Assembly (NCBI GenBank): GCA_037045435.1
Contig: JBAOID010000031.1
Location: 124,001-188,000 of the forward strand
DNA from: CBDUEF01 sp018063485
GTDB taxonomy: Bacteria > Pseudomonadota > Alphaproteobacteria > Rhodobacterales > Rhodobacteraceae
Length of the DNA stretch: 64,000 nucleotides
Reading direction: 5' to 3'
A program made the translations under genes and the position numbers. Below the pieces are notes generated by a model. It had not been told where the DNA came from. It searched no databases and worked only from the letters and a program-made list of their open reading frames with translations. Positions within the stretch are counted from its first letter, which is position 1, and each line of letters opens with the position of its first letter. Below are positions 1 to 10,099 of the stretch, one piece after another.

Positions 1-3000
1 CGCGGAGCGCCGGTGGTTCACATCGCGCGCGACGACAAGCGGATGGAGGCGATGCGTATCGCCTTGTCTGTGGTGGCCCCGCAAGCGGTGGTGCTGGAAC
101 TGCCGGCCTGGGATTGCCTGCCCTATGATCGGGTCTCGCCCAATCCCGAAATTCTGGCGCGGCGGATGTCCACACTTGCCGTTCTGGCTTCGGGCCTGTC
201 TGGTCCTTTCATCTTGTTGACCACAATGAGTGCGGCAACCCAGAGGCTTCCCGCGCGTGAGGTGATGCGCGAGGCCTCCTTTGCCGCCCGTGTGGGCGAC
301 CGCGTGGACGAGCAGCAATTGCGGGTCTTTCTGACCCGTATGGGCTTTTCGCCGGTTTCTACCGTGGCCGAGCCGGGAGATTTTGCGCTGCGTGGTGGGA
401 TTGTCGATATTTTTCCGCCCGGCGACGGCGGCCCGGTGCGGCTGGATTTCTTTGGCGACGTGCTGGACGGCGCGCGCCGCTTTGATCCCGTCAGCCAGCG
501 CACCACCGAGAAACTGACAGCGGTGGAATTCGCGCCGATGTCCGAGGTGATCCTGGACGATGCCGCGATCACGCGGTTTCGGCAGAATTACCGGGTGGAA
601 TTTGGCACCGCCGGATCGGATGATCCTTTGTATGAGGCGGTCAGCGCCGGGCGCAAGCATCAGGGGATGGAGCATTGGCTGCCCTATTTCCACGCCCGGA
701 TGCAATCCCTGTTCGATTATCTGCCAAGCGCTTCGGTGATGCTGGATGATCAGGTCACGCCTGCGCGCCTGTCGCGTTGGGAGGGGATCGAGGATCAATA
801 CGACGCAAGGCTTGAGGCGATGAAGGCCAAGGGACGGCTGGATACAGTCTATAAGCCCTGCGCGCCGGGGTTGCTGTATCTTGATGATCCGGCGTGGGAG
901 GCGGCTTTGGCCGACCATCGGGTGATCCAGCTTTCGCCCTTGCCGCAAGCGCCGGGGCCGGGGGTTCTGGATGCGGGCGGGCGCGCCGGGCGCAGTTTTT
1001 CGCCGGAACGCCAGCAGGAGAATATCAGTCTTTTCGGGGCATTGGTTGATCATCTTAAAACTCTGTCGCAAGAGCGGCAGGTGATTATTGCCTCATGGAC
1101 CGAAGGTGCGCGCGAGCGCCTCAAGGGGTTGTTGGAGGACCAGGGCCACAAGGACGCACGCGAAGTGGCCGATCTGCGCGCCATTCCCGACGGACGCGGC
1201 GGCGTGTTTTTGATGGTCTGGGCGCTGGAGTCGGGTTTTGTGGCACCGGGTCTTGCGGTGATCTCCGAGCAAGACGTTTTGGGCGACCGGCTGGTGTCCA
1301 AGCCGCGCAAACGCCGCAAGGCGGATAACTTCCTTCGTGAGGTGGATACGCTGACCCCCGGCGATCTGGTGGTGCATGTCGAACATGGGGTCGGCCGCTA
1401 TCTGGGCCTTGAAACCATCACTGCCCTGGGTGCGCCCCATGCCTGCGTGGCCTTGGAATATGCCGAGAACGCAAAACTTTACCTGCCGGTCGAGAATATC
1501 GAGCTGCTGAGTCGCTATGGCCATGAGGAGGGGTTGCTTGACCGTTTGGGCGGTGGCGCGTGGCAAGCCAAGAAAGCCAAACTCAAGGAACGTATCCGCG
1601 AGATTGCCGACAAGCTGATGCGGATTGCCGCCGAACGCGCCCTGCGCCATGCGCCGATATTGGAGGCACCGCATTCGATCTGGGAGGCTTTTGCCGCGCG
1701 TTTTCCCTATACGGAAACCGAAGATCAACTGTCCGCGATTGCCGATGTGGTGGCTGATCTGGAAAAAGGCGCGCCGATGGATCGGCTGGTGGTGGGCGAT
1801 GTGGGGTTCGGCAAGACCGAAGTCGCCATGCGGGCAGCTTTTGTGGCGGCAATGTCGGGAATGCAGGTGGCGGTGATTGCGCCGACAACGCTGCTGGCCC
1901 GCCAACATTACCGCAGCTTTGCCGAGCGGTTTCGCGGCTTTCCGGTGTCGGTGCGCCCGCTATCGCGCTTTGTCAGCGCCAAAGACGCCAATGCCACCCG
2001 CGCCGCGATCAGTGATGGCTCGGTTGATATCGTGATCGGCACCCATGCGCTGTTGGCGAAATCCATCAAGTTCAAGAACATCGGGTTGCTTGTCATTGAT
2101 GAAGAACAACATTTCGGGGTGACGCATAAGGAGCGCCTCAAGGAGATGCGCTCGGAAATCCATGTGTTGACCCTGACCGCCACGCCGATTCCGCGCACCC
2201 TGCAACTGTCGCTGACCGGGGTGCGGGATCTTTCCATCATTGCCACGCCGCCGGTGGACCGGCTGGCGATCCGGACCTATGTGTCGGAATTTGACACGAT
2301 CACCCTGCGCGAGGCGCTGCTGAGAGAGCGTTTCCGCGGTGGGCAATCCTTCTTTGTTGTTCCCCGTATCGCCGATCTGCCCGATATCGAGGATTTTCTG
2401 CACCGCCATGTGCCCGAGGTCAGCTATGTCATCGCCCATGGCCAGCTTGCCGCAGGCGATCTTGATGAGCGGATGAACCAGTTTTATGATGGCAAATATG
2501 ATGTGCTGCTGGCCACATCCATCGTCGAGTCGGGTCTGGATATTCCCACTGCAAACACCATGATTGTGCACCGCGCCGATATGTTTGGCCTGTCACAGCT
2601 TTACCAGATCAGGGGCAGGGTGGGCCGTGCCAAGACCCGCGCCTATTGTTATCTGACCACCAAACCCCGCGCGCCTTTGACACCGCAGGCGATGAAACGC
2701 TTGCGGTTGCTGTCATCGCTCGACAGTCTGGGGGCGGGGTTCAACCTTGCAAGCCACGATCTTGATCTGCGCGGGGCAGGGAACCTGCTTGGTGATGAGC
2801 AATCGGGGCATATCAAGGAGGTGGGCTATGAACTTTACCAACAGATGTTGGAAGAGACGATTGCCAAGATCAAATCGGGTGAGTTGCAGGGCTTGAGTTC
2901 GGTGGATGACCAATGGTCGCCGCAGATCAATCTGGGCGTTCCGGTGATGATTCCGGAAAGCTATATCCCCGATCTGGACATTCGCTTGGGGCTTTACCGC

Positions 3001-3369
3001 AGGCTTTCTGGCCTTGCCACCAAGGTGGAGCTTGAAGGGTTCGCGGCCGAATTGATTGATCGTTTCGGCCCGCTGCCCAAAGAAGTGAACACCCTGATGC
3101 TGATCGTGCGGATCAAGTCGATGTGCAAGCGCGCCGGGATTTCGCGGCTTGATGCCGGGCCAAAGGGCGCGACGGTGCAGTTTCACAACGACAAATTCGC
3201 CAATCCCGCCGGCTTGGTGGAATTCCTGCGCGCCCAAGGCCCTGCGGGCAAGGTCAGCGGCAACAAGATCGTGCTGATGGGCGAAATGAAAACCGAGGCC
3301 GAGCGGATCAAGGGTGCTTTTGCCATCGCCCGCGATCTGGCGGAAAAAGTGGTCAAGCCCAAGGGCTGA
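1..3369 (+). CDS. mfd: Transcription-repair coupling factor Mfd (5' end missing)
   Basis: The reading frame is open from base 1, so the gene begins before the window; 1122 codons are present against about 1150 in the family, so only the first few dozen residues are lost. Mfd removes RNA polymerase stalled at lesions and recruits UvrA. In order it shows a UvrB-like N-terminal region, the RNA-polymerase-interacting segment with GDLVVHVEHGVGRYLG near codon 456, an SF2 helicase core with Walker A VGDVGFGKTEVA near codon 600 and the box DEEQHFG near codon 700, and the C-terminal TRCF domain. Its stop codon abuts the stop of the convergent exporter gene in the palindrome TGATCA with no spacer. No frameshift occurs over 3.4 kb, unlike many neighbours. 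Confidence 0.97.
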   Translation, partial: RGAPVVHIARDDKRMEAMRIALSVVAPQAVVLELPAWDCLPYDRVSPNPEILARRMSTLAVLASGLSGPFILLTTMSAATQRLPAREVMREASFAARVGDRVDEQQLRVFLTRMGFSPVSTVAEPGDFALRGGIVDIFPPGDGGPVRLDFFGDVLDGARRFDPVSQRTTEKLTAVEFAPMSEVILDDAAITRFRQNYRVEFGTAGSDDPLYEAVSAGRKHQGMEHWLPYFHARMQSLFDYLPSASVMLDDQVTPARLSRWEGIEDQYDARLEAMKAKGRLDTVYKPCAPGLLYLDDPAWEAALADHRVIQLSPLPQAPGPGVLDAGGRAGRSFSPERQQENISLFGALVDHLKTLSQERQVIIASWTEGARERLKGLLEDQGHKDAREVADLRAIPDGRGGVFLMVWALESGFVAPGLAVISEQDVLGDRLVSKPRKRRKADNFLREVDTLTPGDLVVHVEHGVGRYLGLETITALGAPHACVALEYAENAKLYLPVENIELLSRYGHEEGLLDRLGGGAWQAKKAKLKERIREIADKLMRIAAERALRHAPILEAPHSIWEAFAARFPYTETEDQLSAIADVVADLEKGAPMDRLVVGDVGFGKTEVAMRAAFVAAMSGMQVAVIAPTTLLARQHYRSFAERFRGFPVSVRPLSRFVSAKDANATRAAISDGSVDIVIGTHALLAKSIKFKNIGLLVIDEEQHFGVTHKERLKEMRSEIHVLTLTATPIPRTLQLSLTGVRDLSIIATPPVDRLAIRTYVSEFDTITLREALLRERFRGGQSFFVVPRIADLPDIEDFLHRHVPEVSYVIAHGQLAAGDLDERMNQFYDGKYDVLLATSIVESGLDIPTANTMIVHRADMFGLSQLYQIRGRVGRAKTRAYCYLTTKPRAPLTPQAMKRLRLLSSLDSLGAGFNLASHDLDLRGAGNLLGDEQSGHIKEVGYELYQQMLEETIAKIKSGELQGLSSVDDQWSPQINLGVPVMIPESYIPDLDIRLGLYRRLSGLATKVELEGFAAELIDRFGPLPKEVNTLMLIVRIKSMCKRAGISRLDAGPKGATVQFHNDKFANPAGLVEFLRAQGPAGKVSGNKIVLMGEMKTEAERIKGAFAIARDLAEKVVKPKG

Positions 3370-4567
3370 TCAGCGGTCCAAGGCTATCATCAATACCAGT
3401 GCCAGCCCGACAAATACCGATACGCCGGTCATCAGCGGTATCGCCGTGCCGTCAAATGCCAACCCTACCGGAATGGCGAGCAGCACCGAACCGACCGTGG
3501 CGATTGCCGAAACCACTGACGCCGCCAGCCCCGCAATATGGCCCACCGGCTCCATGGCAAGTGCATTCAGGTTGCCAAGCGACAGACCCATCATGGCAAA
3601 AAGCGCGATGCTCCAAAGAAGATGCGCCGGGAAGGCCAGGGTCTCGGTCATCAAACCTGTGCAATTCAGCAGCAGCAAAGCCAGCGTAAGCGCCAGAACT
3701 CCGGCATAGGTAGTCACCACCACCGCCCGCATCCCCACCCGCATCACCACGCGCGCACTGATGATGCTGCCCGACATGGCGCACATGGCGATGAAAGCAA
3801 ACCACAACGGGAAATTCTCGGCTTGATCGAGATCTCTGCTCGAATATCCCCTGCATCGAGGACAAGGTGGCGAATAATGACCCCAAGGTCAGCGCCTGGC
3901 ACAGGATCGACAGCACGACGATCCTGTGGCCAAGCAGTTCCTTGGTGGCAGTCCACAGGCTGCCGAGTGCCAAGGAGCGGCGGTTTTGCGGAGCAAGCGT
4001 TTCGGGCTGACGAAAGGCCACCCACAGCATCGTGGCCAGCGCGATCAGCATATAGGCCAGATATATCGCGTGCCATCCTGCCAGATAAATCACCTGTTGG
4101 CCCATCCAAGGGGCAACGGCGGGTACCAAGGTGAACACCATCATCACAAAGCTCATCACCTGCGCCATGGCGCGGCCTTTGAAAAGATCGCGCACCAAGG
4201 CCGTGGACACAGTGCGCGGGGCAGAGGCGGCGATTCCCATCACCATGCGCGCAACCAGCAGAACCGACAATGATGTCGCGAAATAGCAGGCCAGAGCCGC
4301 CAGCATATAGCCAAGAATCCCGGCGATGATCACCGGCTTGCGCCCGAACCGATCCGCCAGCGGCCCCATGAACAAAGTGCCCAAACCCATACCAAACACA
4401 AAACTGGTCACCACCAGTTGGGCACGGTTGGGCGCATCCGGCGACAGGCTGGCCGCGATCTGGGGCAGGGCGGGCAGCATGGCGTCGATAGAGATCGCTA
4501 CAATCGCAAACAAGGCGGCGATCAATGCGACAAACTCACTTTGTCGCAAGGGTTTGGTCACGGGCAT
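3370..4567 (-). CDS. Bcr/CflA-type MFS drug exporter, one frameshift
   Basis: Predicted 12-TM proton-driven efflux protein of the inner membrane. The N-terminal part, read leftward from 4567, has the MFS loop signature GPLADRFGRKP and typical Bcr/CflA helices. It leaves frame near 3826-3836 and the remaining helices continue in another frame from ENFPLWFAFIA to the stop at 3370. Deleting a single base (for example the C in agatctCgatc on the minus strand) restores a protein of about 398 residues, the usual family length. I treat this as a sequencing insertion. The start at 4567 lies 11 bp after the DsbA-like gene, so the two are probably cotranscribed. The substrate cannot be told from sequence. 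Confidence 0.85.
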
Positions 4568-4578
4568 GAACGGGGCTT

Positions 4579-5232
4579 TCAGATCAAGGTGGGCCGGGTC
4601 GTCAATTGCGCTGACAATTCCTCGATCACCTGTCCCCAGACTTCGGGTGGTTGCGCGCCGGAAACCACATATTGATTGGCGATCACAAAGGTCGGCACGG
4701 CGTTGACTCCGCGCTCACGGGCATGGGTCTCACGGGCTTGCAGCGCCCCACGGTCCGCATCCGAGGCCAAAAGCCGTGCCATGGCGGCGCTGTCCAGACC
4801 GATTTCCCCGGCAATCGCGGCCAAACTCGCCGCATTGCCAATATCGCGCTCCTCTTGCCAATAGGCGCGAAAAATCGCCGAGATCATCGCGGTTTGTTTG
4901 CCCTCAAGCCCGGCCCAATAGATCATCCGATGTGCGTCAAAGGTGTTTGGCATGATTTTGATGCGGGAAAAATCAATCAGCACCCCCGCCGCTGCCGCTG
5001 CCTCTTCAACCCGCGCATAGACCGATACCGCGCCATCCTGGCCACCAAATTTGGCCGCAAGGTATTCGGCGCGATCCACGCCTTGCGGCGGCATACCGGG
5101 GTTAAGCTGAAACGGGTGCCATTCAATCTCGAACACATGCTCGGGATGGGCGGCAAGGGCGCGGTCAAGATGCGCTTTGCCGATCATGCACCACGGGCAA
5201 ACCGGATCGGAAAAGATATCAAGTTTGGTCAT
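4579..5232 (-). CDS. DsbA family oxidoreductase, FrnE-like
   Basis: 217 residues with a thioredoxin-fold N-terminus and the redox motif CPWC (residues 12-15, in DPVCPWCMIGK) followed by the helical DsbA/HCCA insertion. The cis-proline region is NAVPTFVIANQYVVSGAQ near residue 178. There is no signal peptide, which fits the cytoplasmic FrnE/YwbO branch rather than periplasmic DsbA. These proteins are 2-hydroxychromene-2-carboxylate isomerase relatives acting as thiol-disulphide oxidoreductases. The substrate is unknown. Confidence 0.88.
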   Translation of the reverse strand: MTKLDIFSDPVCPWCMIGKAHLDRALAAHPEHVFEIEWHPFQLNPGMPPQGVDRAEYLAAKFGGQDGAVSVYARVEEAAAAAGVLIDFSRIKIMPNTFDAHRMIYWAGLEGKQTAMISAIFRAYWQEERDIGNAASLAAIAGEIGLDSAAMARLLASDADRGALQARETHARERGVNAVPTFVIANQYVVSGAQPPEVWGQVIEELSAQLTTRPTLI

Positions 5233-5375
5233 CGCAAGGCTCCTGTGCGTGGGCCCGTGCTAGCCCGCCAACAGACCAGTTGCAAGCAAGCCTGCCTTGT
5301 CTGTTGCGATGCCGGCATGGCGCGCAATCTGATCAGACAGTCAGACCTGCTTTGAGTCCCATCCCGGGCCTGAAA

Positions 5376-5498
5376 TCACTGGAACCAGCTACCAACGCGG
5401 CGCGCCCCGGCGGTTACATCCTCGCCCGCGCCCGCCACGGTGTTGCATCCTGCCAAGGCCAGCAATGCCAGCAACGTAAGGGTTTTTGTCATTTTCAT
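5376..5498 (-). CDS. Entericidin A/B family small lipoprotein
   Basis: A 40-residue protein made of a short signal peptide ending in the lipobox LALAGC, then NTVAGAGEDVTAGAR, the hallmark of the EcnA/EcnB family. Mature protein is only about 24 residues attached to the outer membrane. The ATG at 5498 overlaps the TGA of the solute-binding protein gene (ATGA), so it is translationally coupled to it; a second ATG two codons later (5492) is also possible. Family members are tied to stress and, in E. coli, a toxin/antidote pair; no partner is visible here. Confidence 0.85.
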   Translation of the reverse strand: MKMTKTLTLLALLALAGCNTVAGAGEDVTAGARRVGSWFQ

Positions 5499-7316
5499 TC
5501 CTGATACCACCAGACTTCGGGCTGAAAGCCCGGCCAATCGCCGTATATTGGCAATTTCTCGGGGAACTTCAATTGTTTGATATGTGCCAGATGCGATGAG
5601 GCGGCATACCAGACCGGCACCACATAGCGCCCGGTGATCAACACCCGGTCCAGCGCCTGGGTGGCTGCGACAAATTCCGTCTGATCCTTTGCGCTCAACA
5701 TCGACGCAATCAACGCCTCGGCCGCCGGTGAATTCATCCCCATCCAGTTGCGCGTGCCGGGCTCGGTTACGCCCGCAGCGCCCCAATACAGCATCTGCTC
5801 ATTGCCGGGACTTAGCGACAGGGCGCGGATGTAATGGGTCATGTCGAAATCGTAATTCGTGGTCCGGTCCTTGTATTGCGCGGAATCCACGGTGGTAACC
5901 CTGGCATCTATGCCCAGCCGTTTCAGCGCTTCGACATAGATCGAAGCGGCGGCGATCATGTCATTCTGGCCGTTCACCAGCAGGATCTCAAAGGCAAAGG
6001 ATGCGCCTTCGGCATTCTTCAGGATGCCGTCCTGCACCGTCCAACCCGCGTCGGCCATCAGATCGGTGGCCTTGTGCAGATTGGCACGGTTGGCCTCGGA
6101 TCCGTCCGAGACCGGCAGGGCATAACCTTCCAGCGCGCCGGGCAAAAGCTGATCCTTGAAGGGCGCAAGGTATTCGGCAACGCGGCCCGAGGCGGCCTCT
6201 CCCACCGGCGCACCCAGAACCGAATTCGAGAAATAGGACTGGATGCGCGGCAGGGCACCGCCGTTCAGCGTCTGGTTCACCAATTCGAAGTTGAAGGCAT
6301 CAATCAGCGCCTCGCGCACCCGCCAATCGGCAAAGATCGGCTTGCGGGTGTTGAACACAAAGCCCTCGATCCCCGAAGGGCGCTGGTGCGGAATGTCCGA
6401 TTTCACCACATCGCCCGATTGCACCGCCGGGAAATCATAATTGCTTGCCCATTTCGCCGGGTTGGCCTCGCGGTAGCTGGTGATCAGTCCCGGCCTTGAA
6501 GGATTCGAACACCACACCAGCATCGCCAAAGTAATCATAGCGCACCTCGTCGAAATTCTGCTGCCCGCGGTTGAAAGGCAGATCCTTGCCCCACCAGTCG
6601 GGATTTTTCTTGTAGCTGACAAACTTGCCGGCCTCGAATTTGTCGACCACATAGGGGCCGGACCCGATCGGTGGCTCCATCGTGGTGGCTGCAAAATCGC
6701 GGCCCTCCCATTGCGCCATTTCCAGAATCGGGCGCAGGCCAAGGATCAGCGGCAATTCACGGTCTTGGTGCATTGAAGGTGAACCGCACCGAGCGCGGGC
6801 CGGTCTGTTCGGATTTGGCGATCTTCTTCCAGGCCCCGGCATAGCGCGGGCTGGCCTTCGGTTCCCAGCTTCTCGAAGGACCACAGCACATCCTTCAACC
6901 GTCACCGGGTTGCCATCCGAGAACCGGGCCCCTTCACGAAGGGTAAATTCTACGCATGTGCGGGCCTCATCAGTATCGACCAATTCGGCCAAAAGCCCGT
7001 AAAGGGTGAAGGGTTCGTCATAAGAACGGCCCATAAGTGTCTCAACAGTCATGCTTGAAAGCCCGGCAGGGGCCGAGCCTTTGACGATGAAAGGGTTCAT
7101 CGAATCGAAAGCTGCCGTTCTCCCCGAAAACGATGCGTCCGCCCTTGGGGGCATCTGGGTTGGCATAGGGCAGGGACACAAAATCAGGTGGGAGGGCAGG
7201 CTCACCATACATAGCTATGCCGTGGCGCGGCTCGGCCAGGGCCGTCGGCGCGAGAATCAGCAGCGCCGCACGCGGCTCCGAGTGCCGTTCAGGTTTGCGA
7301 AATAAACCGATCCCAT
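5495..7316 (-). CDS. Family 5 extracellular solute-binding protein (YejA-like), several frameshifts
   Basis: Periplasmic binding protein of an oligopeptide-type ABC importer, about 600 residues when joined. A signal peptide (ALLILAPTALAEPRHG) lies near 7250, followed by MYGEPALPPDFVSLPY, FDSMNPFIVKGSAPAG, EPPIGSGPYVV and a C-terminus ending WPGFQPEVWWYQE. Reading frame changes near 6490, 6770, 6830-6890, 7110 and 7270. At 6490 and 6770 removing one base each (gggActg, caccAagacc on the minus strand) restores the protein. No permease or ATPase gene follows, so the transporter partners are elsewhere. The start at 7316 is a best guess because the first codons are also out of frame. Confidence 0.8.
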
Positions 7317-7396
7317 ATTGGCAACAATCCTCTGTGTCCTGTTTTTCTTGGCTCTGAGCCTTATGCGGGCTTTCGCAGCCAATTCAAACTTTTAAC

Positions 7397-7425
7397 TTGG
7401 CCCCGGACGCAGGACGGCGTATAAA
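7397..7425 (+). promoter_or_regulatory. Sigma-70-like promoter of candidate sRNA
   Basis: A -35 TTGGCC (7397-7402) and a -10 TATAAA (7420-7425) are separated by exactly 17 bp. Transcription would begin about 7431-7433 and run into the terminator hairpin 50 bases downstream. Confidence 0.6.
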
Positions 7426-7431
7426 GGCCTT

Positions 7432-7509
7432 ACTGCTCGATAGGTTTCTTGCCTGTATGAAACCTGCCTCAACAACTTAACGCCAGCTTCGCGCTGGCGT
7501 TTTTTTTTG
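7432..7509 (+). ncRNA. Candidate ~78-nt small RNA with two hairpins
   Basis: Between the divergent genes at 7316 and 7623 lies a self-contained unit: promoter, a first stem AGGTTTC (7442-7448) pairing with GAAACCT (7459-7465) across a 10-nt loop, a single-stranded GCCTCAACAACTT linker, and a rho-independent terminator. This is the architecture of a trans-acting sRNA. No start codon with ribosome site or convincing peptide is present. I cannot assign it to a named family. The rest of the 7317-7622 gap shows no gene. Confidence 0.6.
7479..7508 (+). terminator. Rho-independent terminator of candidate sRNA
   Basis: Nine-base stem AACGCCAGC (7479-7487) and GCTGGCGTT (7493-7501), loop TTCGC, with an uninterrupted run of nine T at 7500-7508. 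Confidence 0.9.
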
Positions 7510-7622
7510 AATCTCTCGGCAGGTTTGGCCGCTGGCTCCGGTTTGGACAAGGCCACCGGCTTCTCATGCCCGGCGGGATCAGCTATGGCTTTGACCGTCA
7601 CAATTGCGAAAGGGCCAGCGCC

Positions 7623-8402
7623 ATGATGCTATTCTGGAAAAACCGCCATCATCACCGGGTCGAATTCCGGGATCGGCTTGGGCGTGGCGGAGGAACTGGC
7701 GCGGGCCGGGCGCGGATATTGTGTTGAACAGTTTCACCGACCGGGCTGAGGATCACGATCTTGCCGAGCGATCTGGCGCAAGCGGTTTGGCGTGAAAGTG
7801 CGCTATATCGCCGCCGATATGTCGAAGGGGGATGCGTGCCGCGGGCTGATCGAAAAAGCCGGGCGTCTGCGATATTCTGGTGAACAATGCCGGCATCCAG
7901 CATGTTGCACCGGTGGATGAGTTTCCGGTCGAAAAATGGGACCAGATCATCGCCATCAACCTGACCTCGGCGTTTCACACCACTGCCGTTGTGCTGCCGA
8001 TGATGCGGGCCAGGGGCTGGGGCAGGGTGGTCAATATCGCCTCGGCGCATGGGTTGACGGCCATCGCCCTATAAATCGGCCTATGTCGCGGCCAAACATG
8101 GGGTGGTGGGGCTGTCGAAAACCGTGGCGCTGGAAACGGCGGGTCAGGGCATCACCTGCAACGCGATTTGTCCCGGCTATGTGCTGACACCTTTGGTCGA
8201 GGCACAAATCCCCGGCCAGATGCAGGTGCATGGCATGGACCGCGACACCGTGATCCGTGAGGTGATGTTGCAACGCCAACCGTCGCGCCAATTCGCCACC
8301 ACCGCGCAAATCGGCGGCACGGCGGTCTATCTGTGCAGCCCGGCGGCGGATCAGGTCACCGGCACCACGATTTCAGTGGATGGCGGCTGGACGGCGCTCT
8401 AG
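7623..8402 (+). CDS. bdhA: 3-hydroxybutyrate dehydrogenase (SDR), about six frameshifts
   Basis: Short-chain dehydrogenase oxidising D-3-hydroxybutyrate to acetoacetate with NAD, used in polyhydroxybutyrate breakdown. Across three frames one reads TAIITGSNSGIGLGVAEEL, VNNAGIQHVAPVDEFPVEKW, the catalytic YxxxK in SPYKSAYVAAKHG and a C-terminus TGTTISVDGGWTAL, about 258 residues. Insertions lie near 7640 (five A for four), 7712, 7770, 7783, 7861 and 8065; each is cured by dropping one base. The gene ends one base before the stop of the convergent DUF502 gene. Naming rests on the PVEKWD and TPLVEAQI segments typical of bacterial BdhA. Confidence 0.85.
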
Positions 8403-8403
8403 A

Positions 8404-9102
8404 TCACTGCGCGGCGATCACTGCCTCGATCGCCTCTTTGCTCACGGGATAGACCAGACCGGCCGAGACGATCAGCTTGATTGCCTCATCCGGTTTCAGA
8501 TCCATCATGACCACATCCTTGGCCGGAACATAAAGCAACATCCCCGAAGTCAGCGGTGTCAGCGCCATGAATACCGCAATCATCTCATGGTCTTGCGGCA
8601 GGCGTTCGGCAATCTCGCCCTTGGGCACCGCCGCCACCAGACCCACCGCCCAGGTGCCCTGACGCGGAAACTCCACCAGACAGGTGCGGTCAAAACCTTT
8701 CTCGGACTTGCCGAAAAAGGTTTCGGTGATCTGTTTCACTCCCGAATAGACCGAGCGTACCACAGGCATCCTGTCCACCAGCGTTTCCGCCTGATGGATC
8801 ACCGTGCGCCCGATCAGCCCGCGCGCCACCCAGCCGATGAAGGCGGTGACCACCAGAAACACCAGAACGCCCACGCCGCGCACTGGAAAGCGGCTTTCGG
8901 GGCCAAGGTAATAGCGCACCAAAGCATCCGGCTTCCACGCCGAAGGGATCAGCGGCACGATCCAGCCATCAATCCAGCCAGTCACCGCCCAGATCACATA
9001 GATCGTCATGCCAATCGGCAGCACCACGACCAATCCGGTCAGGAACGAGGCGCGCATCGCCCCAAAGACCGTGCGGCGCGCAGGGGAAACAGGATTTGAC
9101 AT
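8404..9102 (-). CDS. DUF502 family inner-membrane protein
   Basis: 232 residues starting at 9102, which has a good AAGGAG site 7 bases upstream; longer starts lack one. Two transmembrane segments lie at about residues 18-45 and 75-100, followed by a soluble domain with the family motif LVDRMPVVRSVYSGVKQI and FPRQGTWAVGLV. The function of DUF502 proteins is not established. It is convergent with bdhA. Confidence 0.9.
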   Translation of the reverse strand: MSNPVSPARRTVFGAMRASFLTGLVVVLPIGMTIYVIWAVTGWIDGWIVPLIPSAWKPDALVRYYLGPESRFPVRGVGVLVFLVVTAFIGWVARGLIGRTVIHQAETLVDRMPVVRSVYSGVKQITETFFGKSEKGFDRTCLVEFPRQGTWAVGLVAAVPKGEIAERLPQDHEMIAVFMALTPLTSGMLLYVPAKDVVMMDLKPDEAIKLIVSAGLVYPVSKEAIEAVIAAQ

Positions 9103-9175
9103 GAAGGCTCCTTGATCGGCGGTGGCCAATCTATGCAACGCCATGCCCCGGCACAATGGGCGGTGTTGCGCGGTA

Positions 9176-10099
9176 TCAGATTTTGACGCGCATCTTGGCG
9201 ATTTCAACGGCAATCACCGCCGCGAGCCGGGCGTTGTTCAAGACCAGCGCGATGTTAGACGCCAGCGAGCGCCCCTCGGTCAGTTCAAAAATCCGCTGAA
9301 GCAGAAAGGGGGTCACGGCCTTGGCGGCGATACCTTGGGCAGTTGCCTCGGCCAGCGCGGTCTCGATCGCCGGGCCGATCACATCGAGGCGAATCTCATC
9401 GGCCAAAGGGATCGGATTGGCCACCAACTGCCCGCCCGGCAGGCCCAAAGCGGCGCGCATCATATGGGCGGCGGCGATTTCGCGTGCATGGTCCATCCGC
9501 AAGGGGGCGATGATACCACTGTCACGCGACCAAAAGGCCGGGAAGGCATCCTGACCAAAGGCGATCACCGGAACTCCGGCCGTCTCCAGCACTTCAAGCG
9601 TTTTGGGAAGGTCCAGAATCGCCTTGGCCCCGGCGGCAACCACGGTCACGGCGGTGGCACCAAGTTCAGGCAGGTCGGCGGAAATGTCGAAACTGGTTTC
9701 GGCCCCACGATGCACGCCGCCGATACCGCCGGTCGCAAACACCGCGATGCCAGCACGAGCGGCGCAGATCATCGTGGCGGCAACGGTGGTCGCCCCGGTG
9801 CGCCCCGAGGTCAGGCACACGGCCAGATCGGCGCGCGAGACCTTCATCGCATCATGGCATTGGCCCAAAGCGTCCAATTCGGGCGCGGTCAGGCCGATGT
9901 GGATATGGCCACCCATTATGGCAATCGTGGCAGGCACTGCCCCATGGGCGCGCACCTCGGCCTCGACCGCGCGGGCGGTTTCCACGTTTTGCGGAAACGG
10001 CATGCCATGGGTGATGATGGTGCTTTCCAGCGCCACCACCGCTCGCCCAGAGGTGAGGGCACCGGCAACTTCGGGGGCGTAAATCATCGGGGCGCTCAT
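9176..10099 (-). CDS. psuG: Pseudouridine-5'-phosphate glycosidase
   Basis: 307 residues matching the IndA/PsuG family throughout. PsuG reversibly splits pseudouridine 5'-phosphate into uracil and ribose 5-phosphate. Visible conserved segments are ALESTIITHGMPFPQN with Glu25, HDAMKVSRADLAVC with Lys86, TTVAATMICAARAGI, FATGGIGGVHRG and AKAILDLPKTLEVLE. Its ATG overlaps the stop of the kinase gene (ATGA), so the pair is translationally coupled and forms the second half of a pseudouridine catabolic module. Confidence 0.95.
   Translation of the reverse strand: MSAPMIYAPEVAGALTSGRAVVALESTIITHGMPFPQNVETARAVEAEVRAHGAVPATIAIMGGHIHIGLTAPELDALGQCHDAMKVSRADLAVCLTSGRTGATTVAATMICAARAGIAVFATGGIGGVHRGAETSFDISADLPELGATAVTVVAAGAKAILDLPKTLEVLETAGVPVIAFGQDAFPAFWSRDSGIIAPLRMDHAREIAAAHMMRAALGLPGGQLVANPIPLADEIRLDVIGPAIETALAEATAQGIAAKAVTPFLLQRIFELTEGRSLASNIALVLNNARLAAVIAVEIAKMRVKI

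Noticed and set aside
1093..1908. Long open frame (271 codons) antisense to mfd
   Set aside because: It mirrors codons of mfd, is rich in His/Gln/Arg as shadow frames are, and lacks a ribosome site.
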